64,000 nucleotides of DNA, from positions 19,210 to 83,209 of the forward strand of contig SGPL01000081.1 of NCBI GenBank assembly GCA_004802705.1, given 5' to 3'. Each line of letters begins with the position of its first letter. The first letter of the stretch is position 1. The notes under the pieces were generated by a model. The model was not told the DNA's origin, ran no database searches, and saw only the letters and a list, made by a program, of their open reading frames with translations. The DNA comes from Bondarzewia mesenterica (lineage: Eukaryota; Basidiomycota; Agaricomycetes; Russulales; Bondarzewiaceae). Position numbers and translations under genes: made by a program. Of this stretch, positions 37,637 through 49,101 are shown one piece after another.

Positions 37637-40600
37637 TTAGCTTCCTTTTGTCCACCTAGAATCTCGCCTAGTGCTCAGGTATACATGTCCGTCCACCTCA
37701 TCTCGGTGCATCCACGCACTGTGCTGGGATGGCAGCAAGTTTGTGACCTGATGAAAAATAAACGCAAGTGTCATAAGATCGAGCATTCCATATGGTCACA
37801 TCTCAGAGGACGCGGGACAGACTCACGAAAAAACGTTCACCCTCAGTGAAGTGCCCCGGCTTCCTCCCCTCGTCGAATTGCAGGTCAAGGACGTCCCAAA
37901 CGGTGACCTCGGCGATTAAATGTGCGGGTTTCCGGGATGCGCAAGCGTCTTTCATGAATAGGACGCGAAACCCGCGCACGTCCCGCGGCGGGCATACGTG
38001 CTTCGTGCGTCGCGTCAGTTCAGTCGACTCAACCAAGGAGGGGCAGAAGAAAAGTACCTTAAGGTCTCGCTCAATGTCTTCCACCATCGTTTCCCTCTCC
38101 TTTTCTATTCGCTCACGCGTGAACTTTGCTAGATAATACGCATCTCTGAAAGTTATGGACTTCGTCACGTCATTGAAGTTCTTGCCCGTATCAAGTATGT
38201 CGAAGATATTCTCGATGTGGCTGGGCATTGTCTCTACGAGTCATATACAAAGAAAGAGAAGTCAGTAGGAATGGGGCGGAAAGCGGCTCGAAACGACCTA
38301 GACGAGAGACACGACGCACCGTCCTCGCTTGGCTCAAAACGCGCGCTGACCTTGCGCTCCAGACGGTCCACCCAGGACTCATATATCTCAAGCTTGTCGA
38401 AGAAATCAGTGCGCAGCCGAGCTTCTTCGTGATCTCTTCGTTTCTAAAGGCGGAAGGAAAGGTCAGGGCCGTTACTACATAATACATGCATCGATAGTGA
38501 AGAGGACGTACCTGCCACTGGTCCTGAATTTGAGCTTCTTCCTTTTCCTTCCGTGGACCTTTGCGTCGTTTTCGACCATCCTCGTCGACGTAAAACTCTA
38601 TGAACGCGATCGGATATGTCTCCAAAAAAGAATTAATTGGACATTGACGAGCACCAGCGGTTGCTCTTACCTTAACAACAGTAAGATCCATCAGTTGCAC
38701 AGCCCCACCGTCCGGCGTGAGGCTGTTGAGAGTAGCGACGGGAGGACTCGGTTGGAATCCGAGCTTCGCATGCCACGGAGCAAGATGTGATGAGTTCCCG
38801 GAGAGAATGAGATGGCATGAGTTATACGCATCCAACACCTCACAAGGCTCGGATTTTCCCGTTGACAGCTATCCAGCGCAAATCCGACCGCAGAGCCGTC
38901 AGTCCGGTGACGGCTGGTTACACGACATGTGAGGCAAACGAACCTTTGCACCAGCAACGGCAATCTTTCGTCCCACGCAGATGGAACCCTTGCGTACTGC
39001 GCGCGCCAGCGGTCCATCTACCTGAGCGCGAAGCTTGTACCATCCGTCAGTCACTTCCAGCTCAGGGTGCGGAATGATAGGCTCTTCATCGTCCCCAATG
39101 CCGCCTTTCGACCAGAATATGTTCGAGACGCAAAGAATCATCGGACATGCAGCAGGAGAATCTTGAGTTGTGACTAGACGAAATGCTGGTCGCTGACCGC
39201 CGTTCAGTTCCTTCTCGTATCTACGCCAATCAGATATCTGAATTATTGAACACAAATAAGAGAAAATGAGAGAAAGACCCTCACCGGTAGCGCAGCTGCC
39301 GCATAACTTCGCCCCAGCACCATCTCTTCCCCTCACCCTCGCCTTCGCGTGCAGGGTCCAAGCAAGCCATACCTGCGAGTTTCCAGAGGATGAGGCCCCA
39401 ATGATTGTCAACCCATGCCTTGGTCGCGAGAGTACATCCTATCTTCTTCAGCTCATTCAGAGCTGCGCCCGGACCGAGCGCATTTTCTGGTATCGGTGAG
39501 CCATGTTCAGATATAAAAAGATCGTTCAATGCTGAGTAGAAAGAGTAATAAATGGCCATTTCAGGAGTAATCTGTGAAAGCTCTGCGACATTTCTGTGTG
39601 AAAATCGTAAGCTATAGGAGTGATAATTTAGTTTTGCAACTCACATTCCCTTGGCTGTTAGTTCTTCTTTACTATATGCCTCCGGACTCAGTCCTGAAGA
39701 TGCAAGGGTCTGTCGATTTGGCGGAGGTTCTGCCCACCTGACCTTCAACACTGAATTACGCGAAACAACGCAAAAACCACGTACTAAGATTAAAAACCTT
39801 CATTCGAGCCGACCCTTTCTCCTTGCTTCTGATGCTACCACTCACAACGACCAGAGATGCCACAGCAGCAGCTCGACCCTGCTCATACTTTTCCCCTAGC
39901 TTTGCCCTTCCCGGCTCTCCTGGCCTCATCCCCGGTTTGAACGGCGAAACAAATTTCTTCTTTCCCGACTGGCCAGCCCTCAGAGAGACTGCCATCGGCC
40001 TGGGAGGAGTGCTAAATGCGGCCTGACGTACCGGCGTGGCCAGCGAGGACGGTCCCGCAACCACATTGCCTTTCGGAGTCGAAGGAATCAAAGGCCGGAA
40101 TCCTCGCGCGGATGTGAAAACTGTTTTATCTTCAGCTGCCGCAGCCATGGTCCTACTACGATTAGGATTGAGTGGTGAAGGAGCGAAAACAGGCGCCTTG
40201 AGCGGGACCGCTGTATCTCGGAGGAGTGGAGACTTGAAAGGCTTGACAAAGCCTTTTCCTTTGATGTCGGCGCCCGAGGGCGTCTGGAAAGGCGGGCGAA
40301 ATCCTGATGAGGGTGGCCTTCCGAATCCCGTCAGCGGGCCAGGGCTATCCGGCACACGGCCTTGTACGAAGGAGTTTTCTACGGCGCCAAGGACTTGACG
40401 AGGGGGGGAAGGGGGTTCAGCAAGAGATGGAATATCTGCAGCCTCCGCTTCGACTTCCCAGCGTTTCATCCGCGCCTCTGCCTCTTGTAGTGCCGTCTCG
40501 GAAGGAGCGAGGAATTTCTTCATTGCCGCAGTCGTAAACAGCACTGTGGGTGGTGGATTCTGGGGAGTGGAGTGCGGTTCTACATGCCTTGCGCTCGCGA

Positions 40601-41238
40601 AGCCAACGGGCCCCGATAGAGCTGTGGATGAGAACCAGGAAGAGTAGTCCTTTTCTGATGGTTCCTCAAGTGAGGATGACGGTAGCTCTACGTGATTCTC
40701 TGACAGAATGCGAGACGCTGACGCAAATCCTGCCAGACGATTGGTAGAAGGCGATGCATCAGGGATTGCTGTACTTTGTCGCTGAGCGTTTACGCCCGAT
40801 GATTCAACTAGAAGTGTATTTTCGTTGCTTGAGGGACTTGGTTGTCGTCTGGAGCAAGACATGAGTGCAGATGTGAACCCAGAGTGAGTATATGTGGTAG
40901 CGATGAATGGATTATCCGGATCTGGATCGACAGGATGGATGGATGATGCTGGTGCGAAAGCTGTGAGTGCCAGCGGAGGTATTCTGTGAAGGCTATCATC
41001 TGGAGAGCTGGAATACTGTTGAAGATGGCGGTAAGCATGATTTTGAAGCAATATATGCGCCACTGACCCTCCGTGTATCACTGTCTTGAGACGACTCCCC
41101 TACGACCAAAGTCGCACGGCGTGTTTCTGGTGCTCGATCTTGTGAGCTCTGAGTGAGCCTTTGCTCTATTTCATCAAATCCGTTCAAGTCGTCCTGGCTG
41201 GGCTCTTCTATCTGATTATCGTAGGTTGGTGAAGACAT
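37637..41238 (-). CDS. BRH2: BRCA2/Brh2-type recombination mediator
   Basis: Loads Rad51 onto RPA-coated single-stranded DNA in homologous recombination. The start at 41238 gives MSSPTYDNQIEEPSQDDLNG. The N-terminal Ser/Pro-rich half contains BRC-like F-x-x-A motifs: SGFTSALM, AGFASASRILSE, VGFASARHVEP and a weaker VFTSARGF. The helical domain (39280-39720) has SGLSPEAYSKEELTAKG, EMAIYYSFYSALNDLFIS, LATKAWVDNHWGLILWKLAG and LRYRYEKELNGGQRPAFRL. OB1 includes CPMILCVSNIFW, LRAQVDGPLARAVRKGSICV and WHAKLGFQPSPPVATLNSLT then PDGGAVQLMDL. A coiled stretch near 38100-38400 and later OB material (HLIAEVTVWDVLDLQFDEG) follow. The last exon gives NLLPSQHSAWM and STRRDSRWTK, with the stop at 37637. Total about 1000 residues, near Ustilago Brh2 in size. 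The exon map in the C-terminal third is approximate. Confidence 0.87.
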
Positions 41239-41849
41239 TCGTTGCTTCTTGCCAGGAGGGCTGGGACTGGGAGATGACGAAGCTATACGAAAAGCCTAAA
41301 CATCCTGATCCACGTTGATTGTGATCTCAAATAATTAATACCTCTTTTGCTCATATTTTTTGCTTATTTGCTCAGCCTGATTGATGGATACAATGCGATG
41401 AGGGCAGAAAGAGATGGTAGTAGAAACCTGGAAGAAGCAAGGTAAACTCCATTCGCGACGCGACGCGTCCAATCACGGGATTGCATTACGTAACTGGCGC
41501 GGGAGGCATGGGCATCAGTTGGGCATCATGCCATGAGTGGAGTACAACAGCCAGTGAACGCGCTTGATCCACTTGGCTGATCCGCGACCGACCCCTTCCG
41601 ACCCAGCCATGTCTGATATCATGGGGCAGGTGATCAACAATTTTTGCAGTCAGCCAATTTGCAGCCAATTCTCGTTTTCAAATTCTCGTTCTCGAGATCT
41701 CATTCCTAACTTCAGCGCTCACCTCTTTGGTACTTATGGCTTTGGCATTTGGCGGGGTCCGAGTGGTCTTTGAGTTTGTACCGTATTTTCTGAACTAATG
41801 ATGACTGGTTTGATTTGACAAGAAAAGATCTCGAGCTCTACTGAGGCCG
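41239..41849. other. Intergenic region between BRCA2 homolog and mobile element
   Basis: About 610 bp upstream of the BRCA2 homolog and left of the inverted repeat. There is a short imperfect duplication CAATTTGCAGCCAATTCTCG / TTTTCAAATTCTCGTTCTCG around 41655-41695. No gene seen. Confidence 0.4.
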
Positions 41850-41898
41850 CAGGCTCCTACCCACCGCCGCTTCGAGGTCCAGGGCGATGTGCTAGAGC
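41850..41898 (+). repeat. Left inverted repeat of the helicase/DUF6589 unit
   Basis: 49 bp beginning CAGGCTCCTACCCACCGCCG and ending GTGCTAGAGC. Its reverse complement recurs at 47863-47911 with two mismatches. Confidence 0.85.
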
Positions 41899-42179
41899 GG
41901 GTAGCAGTATTTTTTTTGTACAAAGGACGAAAAAAATGTATGAAAAAAAATCTAATGACTAAAATCTAATGACAACACAGCTTATGTCATAATTTTTCGC
42001 CAACACAACCCTGGACCTCTCAGCGGCGGCTGGCACAAAACATATACAAACATGCGCACCCGGAGATTTTGACGGCCTCAGCCACAACCGCGCCGCCGTA
42101 GGAATGATCACATGACTTGCCTGCGATAGACACGACGCGACGCGACATTGTATACTGCCGCAGAGCACACACTTCAACT

Positions 42180-44898
42180 ATGCCAGACCCTCCATCGACA
42201 CCCATTCCCCTTCTTTCTCAGATCCGAGATAAAACATCTCAAATATTTGGCCGTAGACCCTGCACTTGGCAGCTCAAAGCTGTTGAAGCTGTTCTAAAAC
42301 GTGACCGGGATGTAGTGTGCATTGCAGGGACAGGCTCAGGAAAAACACTCACCTTCTGGATGCCTCTTTTGTTCAGACGAGACGGTATACAGATTGTTGT
42401 TGCACCACTAAATATTTTAGGCAAGCAGAATGTTGAGCAGCTCGCTGCTTTGGGTGTGAATGCAATATCCATGACAGCCGATGATGCAACACCACAAAAT
42501 TTTCGGGCGAGTTTGATTATGCCCGGCTCATTTGATGTGATCTAATCAATTTATTAGGATATTGCGGAGGGGAAGTACCAGGTCATTGTGGTCAACCCCG
42601 AGATTATTATGAAGGATGGTGGTGGCTTCGAGAAGTTGTGGAAAAATGATGCTTTTGTATCTCGTATCATCAGTATTGTTTGGGACGAAGCACACTGCAT
42701 CAGCACCTGGGGGGATTTTCGCCCGGAGTACAAGGAGGCTGGCCGACTGCGGCATCTCATTCCCCTAGAAATCCCTTTTTATGTCGTCTCGGCAACTCTC
42801 CCTCCTCAGATTCTATCCAATGTAATGGATACCTTGCAGATCAACCGCAGCAAGGCCACCATCATTCAGCACTCCAATGACAGGCCAAACGTTCACATCA
42901 CGATTCGCAAAATTCAGTACTCACTCAACAGCTATCGCGATCTTGCTTTCCTCATCAAGGATCATTGGAAATCTGATGATGAGCGACCACCGAAGTTTCT
43001 CATTTTCTTTGACAACATTTCTGATTCCGTGGCTGCAGCAAAATTCTTACGCAAAACGTCTACCGAAGGAATACCGAAACAGGATCAAGTGGTTTAATGC
43101 CAACATGTCCTCACAGTTCCGAGAGAAGGAGGTTGCGGCTTTTAGAGATGGTCGGACATGGGGTCTCTGTTGTACAGACTCATTTGGTATGGTAAGTCAT
43201 ATAACTTTGATTTCCACAGCTGGGTATTTGTATTAATGTCTCTTGAAGGGCATTGATTTGCCCGATATTGCACTCGTCATACAGTGGAGGGCAAAATGCG
43301 GGATTTGTACATTGTGGCAGCGTTTTGGACGAGGCGCTCACGATCCGAACCTCAAAGCCACTGCTGTTCTATTTGCTGAAGCCAAATACTTCGACAACGA
43401 GAAGGAAAAGGCCGCACTGGTGAAGGCAAAACGGGATGAGAAGGGAAAACGACGGGCGCAGGATCAAGATGTTATTTCACCACCATCAAAGGTCATCGTA
43501 TGAGGGACAGGCATAGGAGATTGCCAGGCCGAAAGGGTCATCCCATCAATCGCGGATCACGCGCTGGCAGAGAATAGAAATGCGACCATAGGTTCATCAT
43601 GCGATGTACCTGCTCCAACTCGAATTGCAGATGCTGTTGCCAAATGTCAAGCATGGCGTGAAGTTTATGGCCAGAGTGCGAGCACCTTGGCACAGTGGAA
43701 GGCCAAAGGAAAATTCAAGAAGAAGTTGATGAACGATGAAAGTCTTGAGCCCGCAATGGACGATATGCTCAATGCCGGCACACGCGAATGGAACTGCTAT
43801 AGGGCACCTTCCATGGTCTACTTCGAGAATGACAAGCTTGGTGAGTCTTCTTCTTGATATTTGTACGTGAGTCATTCATTTACATAATATGTACAGAGTC
43901 TGACCATCAGAACTGTCGCTCTGACGTTCCCACTGGTTGTGCACGTTGCTCGCCCCCTTCTATCGACAAACAGCTCTGCTGCTCTCTTTGTAGTCCAGCA
44001 AGCTTTACTCACTTGCACTTTCTCGAGAGTCCCACCACTCGCACATGCCCACCTCAGTACCCTCCACCTCCATCAGCACGACGGCTCGACATGAAGTACA
44101 AAGCGACTCCGATCGATATGGATCTGCGAGGCGCTTTACACGAGTTTCAGAAGGAGCGTATGCAGGCGAAGTACGGCGCCGCACTGCTGAAGAACCTGGG
44201 ACCGGCGATGATAATGTCGAATGACATTCTGCAGCGGATAGTGGACGCGGCGCATACAGGGCACATCACGTCCATTGGTGATCTCAAGCATGACCTGAAG
44301 TGGAATCAGGTCGAGGAGTATGGACAAGATATAGTATGCATCGTTTCAGCTCATGCACCTCCCACACCTCCCATTTCGAATCCACGCGCTGCTGCCCCAC
44401 GTCAATTGGGCCCTGCACAATCCAACGTTCCATCACGAAACATGGCTTTGTCACCTGCTTTGCCGTCTGGTGCCGCTCAGGCCAAAACACGATGGCCGAC
44501 ATCATGTAGTGCGTGCGGCGTTGTTGGGCATAACAGTAAGTATTCATCGCTTTTAGCTTTTTTGGTTTTCACCAGGCCCGATTGCAGAAAAGAACTGGCT
44601 GTGCCCACGATTCAGTCTGCAAACCCCGGCTCGGTCATTGCCAGTGGGCGACGCTACGGATGAGAATTGCCCACCAAGCCATGAAGAACGACGTGCACGC
44701 GACCCCGCAGTTGCTGGCCCCCTCTCTCATCAAACCCCGTTCATTGGAGCTGGAGCAACTGCAGCGACGAACGTGTTCCATTTCCCCAGACATGCTGAGT
44801 TGCACACGGTTGAGGGCATTGCAATTACGCCCTCAATGCACCCTAGCACGGGCATCCCACCGTCTCGCTTTTACAGCGCAAGCATCCCGCAGCGATGA
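42180..44898 (+). pseudogene. RecQ-like DEAH helicase, copy 1, apparently broken
   Basis: The start at 42180 gives MPDPPSTPIPLLSQIRDKTS, then RRPCTWQLKAVEAVL, Walker A CIAGTGSGKT (42325-42352), PLNILGKQN, and after an intron-like break IAEGKYQVIVVNPEIIM. The DEAH box is WDEAHCISTWGDFRPEY (42681-42731), followed by VVSATLPP, FFDNISDSVAAAKFL, then CCTDSFGM joined to GIDLPDIALVIQW and LWQRFGRGAHD: a complete SF2 RecQ core. The C-terminal extension lacks a classic RQC/HRDC and has Cys clusters (TGCARC, CCSLC, SCSACGVVGHN). Breaks: a one-base frame shift in the AAAA run at 43053-43056, and an in-frame TGA at 43501-43503 after which coding continues in the same frame. One intron (after TPQNF) seems to start with GC. 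It faces the DUF6589 gene. Confidence 0.72.
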
Positions 44899-44966
44899 TT
44901 TCATCTCCAGTTTAGGTGAGTTATATGTATTCTCTCGTCTTCATCTGCATGCGAACACCTTTTCAT

Positions 44967-47762
44967 TTACAGATCATCATCTGAGAAGTCCCATTCATCT
45001 TCGAACTCTACCGCCAGATCATCTTCCTCAACAACACCTTCCTCATTTCCGATGTTCCCCCCTCCTCCCCCATCACGCGCCGGTCGCTCTTCACCTCCCT
45101 CTGCATCTGGAACTGTGCCTGCAGCCCCGGCGGCCTTACTCTTCTTCTCATATTCTGCAAGCTCGATCAGTCCAAGGCCCTTCTCTAGCATGTCGGGAAC
45201 CGAATATTGGCTCGTCCTCCCAGTGCAAAATTTGTTAGGACCTTTCTGTACCATGTAATCTCTAAGTTTTTTGAATGTTGCTATCATGTTTTTCTTCTCC
45301 TTCCTTGTTGTCAGGCCGGGCAGTCAGAAATTGTGTTCGATGTTGCCGTGACAGCTGCGATATACACCGACAAGGCTTGACTCTTCAAGGATTCATTCTT
45401 TTGTGAAGTTCGAGCCCGACCCTCCGTAGACATGCTAATCATCTTTAGCCGTTAGATGTTGGAGACAATGTGACCTTTACTTACCTTCATAAACAGGTTT
45501 AACAGCTCGACTACCCAATCAACACCACGGTACTGGCCTGGTTTGCCCGTGGGATTGACTAGCATATTATATCGCACTGCCCGCCGCAAGCCTTCGGGAT
45601 ACACGAAGTGTACGTTCGTCAGGAAGTCCGTCATTGCGTCCGCATACTTATGCTTCCCACAAGCTTTCAGTATCGCAATCCAAGGTGGGAACACTGTTTC
45701 AACGCGACCGACATCACCGCCGTTCATAGCAAAGGTGATCTCTTCATATAACAGCAGGTACTGATGCATAAGCAGGATATTCTCATGCTCCAGGTCGCAC
45801 GCCGCTGTTTTGTTGCTACGCAGGTCAGATATATCAATCCCCTCGCCCAGAACATAATCGGATACAAGTGTGCGGGCAATGTCTTCAATATCCTCAAACG
45901 ACGGCTGCAGTTTGGCCCAATCATCAAGTGTCTTGCACTCCGGATGACGTTTCTCGACTTCAACACGCCACGCATCGAGGCGGAGACAGATACCGATATG
46001 TCCAATAACTTCGTGCATACGGCGGAATCCTGGATCTGATGTGATCTTCCCCGTCTCTTTTGGCCTCAGCTTGTCAACGAATTTGATAAAGGTGTTGTTG
46101 TCCTGTCGTGATTTTGGTGGGTTTATAAAGATTTGCCAGATTGCATCTGCGCAGGCCATCTTCAAGTGGAAAAGTCCCATGACAAAGACCACAAACTGAT
46201 ACCGTAGCCATGGAGTGTCCTCAATGGCACGCCGTTCCAGCAAGGAGCGAACCCATTCCCAGGTCCCTAGGTCACCGTAAATCAAGGTGACAAACTCTGA
46301 TATGTCAACAACCTCAGAATCACAGTCATCATCGTTTGGATCGCCCAGTCCTCCTTGTGCCAAAAGGTTCGCTATTGCCTGGAGATTCCCCAAAACCTTT
46401 GACTGATTGATATCCATAGAGCGTGCAGGTGTGTGTTCCAATTTGCTTAGAGGTATCTGGTCAATGATTTCGGGGTCATGTAGTCGGTCTCGAAATTGTT
46501 GGAAATATGCCGGCCCATGTTCGATCAAATCGAGGATGAAGCGCCACGTGTTAAATTGACCACGTCGAGTCAGCCCAGAGGCATGCTCAGTTTCTGGATG
46601 GAGGGTAAGGAGATCGACGTAAGTATGTTGTGGCAGGGACTCGTCGGCTTCATCATTGAGAGGTGATTTTTTCCAGAGCTCCTCTGAGCACTTGAGGTCC
46701 TCAGGTGCGCAGTGCTCAAGCTGTAACACATCTCCGGATGTTAAGTGGACCAGTGTATCTTCTGACTGCTCTACTGTCAGCATGGACACCTTCAGATTGA
46801 CATCAAAGTTATCGTACGCAAACCCGGCGGTGAGTTTTTGGCCAAGTTGTATGATGGTGTGACGGCTGTCCACTGACAATGACTTGATCGCATTATTGAC
46901 TGAGCTGACAGATATCGAGATGCCGATCCGTGAGAGCATCTTGATCACCTTCTCGGGGGTATTGCAAGAGTGTAGAAAGATGCCAATGATGCTCCCTAAA
47001 GCATTACACTGCTGATTCGCACTCTGCATCATGATGCTCATGACTGCGACTTGTTTCTGCAGCACAGGTCAGTTCGTACTACATGATATGCCATGACTGA
47101 CTTACAATCTGAATAAGTGCTCTGTTGCGTTCTTTGGCTCCCGCGCTGTCTGCTTTACTACCATTTGCAGTTTTGCCATCTTTTATACTGCTCTCGTCCG
47201 CTAATCCATCGTTTTTCAACTTCTTGTCACATCCGAGCATGGATTTTAGCAATTCTCATGTATCGGGCGATAGGTTGCTCATATCCCTAGCCATATCTTC
47301 GAGCTGAAAGTGTTCTATCCTCTCGACAGTGGCAGTTGCAGCACCAAAATGCCAACCATTATCCTTATCAGCAAGGGCTTGAACCTGGCTTGTGCGAAAG
47401 TGTTTGGCAGTTTTGAGAGCCCAGGTAGTTGTTGTCTCTGAAGTACTTTTGTTTGACAATAAAGACGAGAGAATGTCATTGCTATTCAGTGATATATCAA
47501 GAAGGGCTGCGTGATCTCGATAATAGGGATTTCGAAAGATAGATATCAGGAAGTCAGAGAGGGATATTTCATTGAGGGTGAGCATTGCTAAAACAGCCTC
47601 GGTTTTCGACGTTGCCATGATCTGGTAGCGCAAAATTGATGTGACACATTTTGCGAGGCGGTGAGCGGCACCAATTTTGTGGCTGAGGCCGTCAAAATCT
47701 CTGGGTGGTGCGTGTTTGTATATGTTTTGTGCCAGCCACCACTGAGAGGTCAAGGGATGCAT
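44967..47762 (-). pseudogene. DUF6589-domain protein, copy 1, apparently broken
   Basis: N-terminal exon 47256-47762 (TLNEISLSDFLISIFRNPYY). After an intron, the long exon 45452-47065 opens QVAVMSIMMQSANQQCNALG. It continues LSRIGISISVSSVNNAIKSL, AGFAYDNFDVNLKVSMLTVE, RYQFVVFVMGLFHLKMACAD, FVDKLRPKETGKITSDPGFR, RMHEVIGHIGICLRLDAWR, LLLYEEITFAMNGGDVGRVE and MLVNPTGKPGQYRGVDWVVE. This is the DUF6589 family of mushroom genomes, present in many copies and of unknown biochemistry. C-terminal exons continue with VYGGSGSNFTKE, a TGA (45393-45395), ILEESSLVGVYRS, a second TGA (45324-45326), and FKKLRDYMVQKGPNKF to an acidic tail ending at 44967. The two TGA codons suggest decay, unless unrecognised introns remove them. 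Confidence 0.7.
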
Positions 47763-47862
47763 GGGGAATTAAGATTATGATTGAGTTTAAAAATATGTCG
47801 GAGTATGTAGATGTGGCTGACAGTGGCTGATAGTATGTTTTCGAGTTATGCATGTTCTCATT

Positions 47863-47911
47863 GCTCTAGCACATCACCCTTGACCTCGAAGCGGCGGTGG
47901 GTAGGAGCCTG
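47863..47911 (-). repeat. Right inverted repeat of the helicase/DUF6589 unit
   Basis: 49 bp beginning GCTCTAGCACATCACCCTTG. It is the reverse complement of 41850-41898 except for two transversion/transition differences in the inner half. Confidence 0.85.
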
Positions 47912-49101
47912 GGCTACAATATCATTTGCATAGATCTATTATACTCTTGAGTTTGATAATCAGTCTCAGTCAGTGACTTCGTCATTTAGATCGAAAGATA
48001 TGGTTAGATGGGCACTTGAGCCATAGGTGTAGTGATTGGTAAGAAAAGAATTAATTAATTTAAATTAATTAAATTAATTCAAAGAGGGAGAGGAAGACAA
48101 TTGTATCCTTATTTTCAGATTATCCATACATCCAATTCTGCTCAAAATTTAACTGATGTTTGGCAATGTATTGTATATTAGATTGCTAAATTCTGAGAGT
48201 TTCATGGCTAACCCTTGGGCATATAGATTAATTTTTTTGGTGTTGAGCATAAAAAGGGTTTATTTTTTTGTTTCACAAGATCTATCTACAAATGGGCAAA
48301 ACAAATATCATAGAAAATAATAACAGTGTTCAATATCTACATTTCTTGCTTAGAAGTCTTTGAATGAATCTGCAGTGCACATTATTTAATTATCTCATGC
48401 TTTTTAATAAAGCAGAAAAAGCATATCAAAAAGTGCTTGGAGCGACGCTGCATGGCCTCTAAATTTTTAACAAGGTATCTATATATATTTTTAGAAGGAC
48501 CTTGTACTCATATGAGAATGAGCAGAATGAGTCTGCATAACAAGAATCTTTTTTGAAGTCAAAATAGCATTCAGGCCTTGTATTATTTATTTAGCCATAG
48601 TTCTTGAAATTTTTATTTATCAGAGTAGTCACTTATTTTATTTTATGAATCATAAATAATTTTTGAGGACTTTCTTGGGGCTGTATACATTGTGTAGAAA
48701 GAAGAACAGGCCTTTGAGTGCTCAAGTGCTCATACTGCAGTTGCCCAGAATAGGTATTTGTGTGAGTTATTTTTTATTTGTTCGTAGTTAGGTCAATTCA
48801 AACTCAGCCAGCTCCTGAATCACTACACCTAGACTCGTATCCAGCCGCTCGCACTTAGCTTGTGCTTACATAATAGACAAGCAATTGACGCGCAAGCTTG
48901 CGAGCGGACTGGGCAGCACTGGGGGCCACTTTTGGCAGGCCCTGCCAANACGTGTTTCGACTTAGCGAATTTCGCGTCGCGCGTTGTGTGCAGCTTCGTC
49001 TTAGTGACTCTGCTGCGACACTTTCATCCAATACATGCCCATTTGATGTTTGATCCTTAGTGTACACATTAAATAAGTTATGCTTAAGAAAAAAAAACAG
49101 T
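47912..49101. other. AT-rich spacer between the two helicase/DUF6589 units
   Basis: About 1.2 kb, strikingly AT-rich from 48040 to 48800, including a TTAATTAA/AAATTAATT palindromic tract at 48050-48080 and many T/A runs. No open frame with recognisable motifs. It may be decayed element sequence or non-coding flank. Confidence 0.6.
48845..48907 (+). repeat. Imperfect hairpin-forming inverted repeat
   Basis: Left arm CCGCTCGCA..AGCTTG (from 48845) and right arm CAAGCTTGCGAGCGG (to 48907) are inverted copies with a small bulge, about 30 bp apart. It lies just beyond the 3' end of the second DUF6589 gene. Confidence 0.6.

Larger units (their letters stand above)
41850..47911. mobile_element. Candidate two-gene DNA transposon (RecQ-like helicase + DUF6589) with 49-bp inverted repeats
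   Basis: A 6062-bp unit bounded by inverted repeats at 41850-41898 and 47863-47911 that match at 47 of 49 positions. Inside are exactly two genes pointing towards each other: a RecQ-like helicase starting 282 bp from the left repeat and a DUF6589 protein starting about 100 bp from the right repeat. Their stop codons are about 70 bp apart. I could not find a target-site duplication. Both genes carry frame breaks, so this copy is probably inactive. That the pair forms one element is inferred from the repeats and from a second pair next door. Confidence 0.6.

Noticed and set aside
42120..47911. Interpretation of the helicase unit as a Helitron
   Set aside because: The helicase is RecQ-like with a DEAH box, not Pif1-like, no Rep/HUH nuclease motif is seen, and the unit has inverted repeats, unlike Helitrons.
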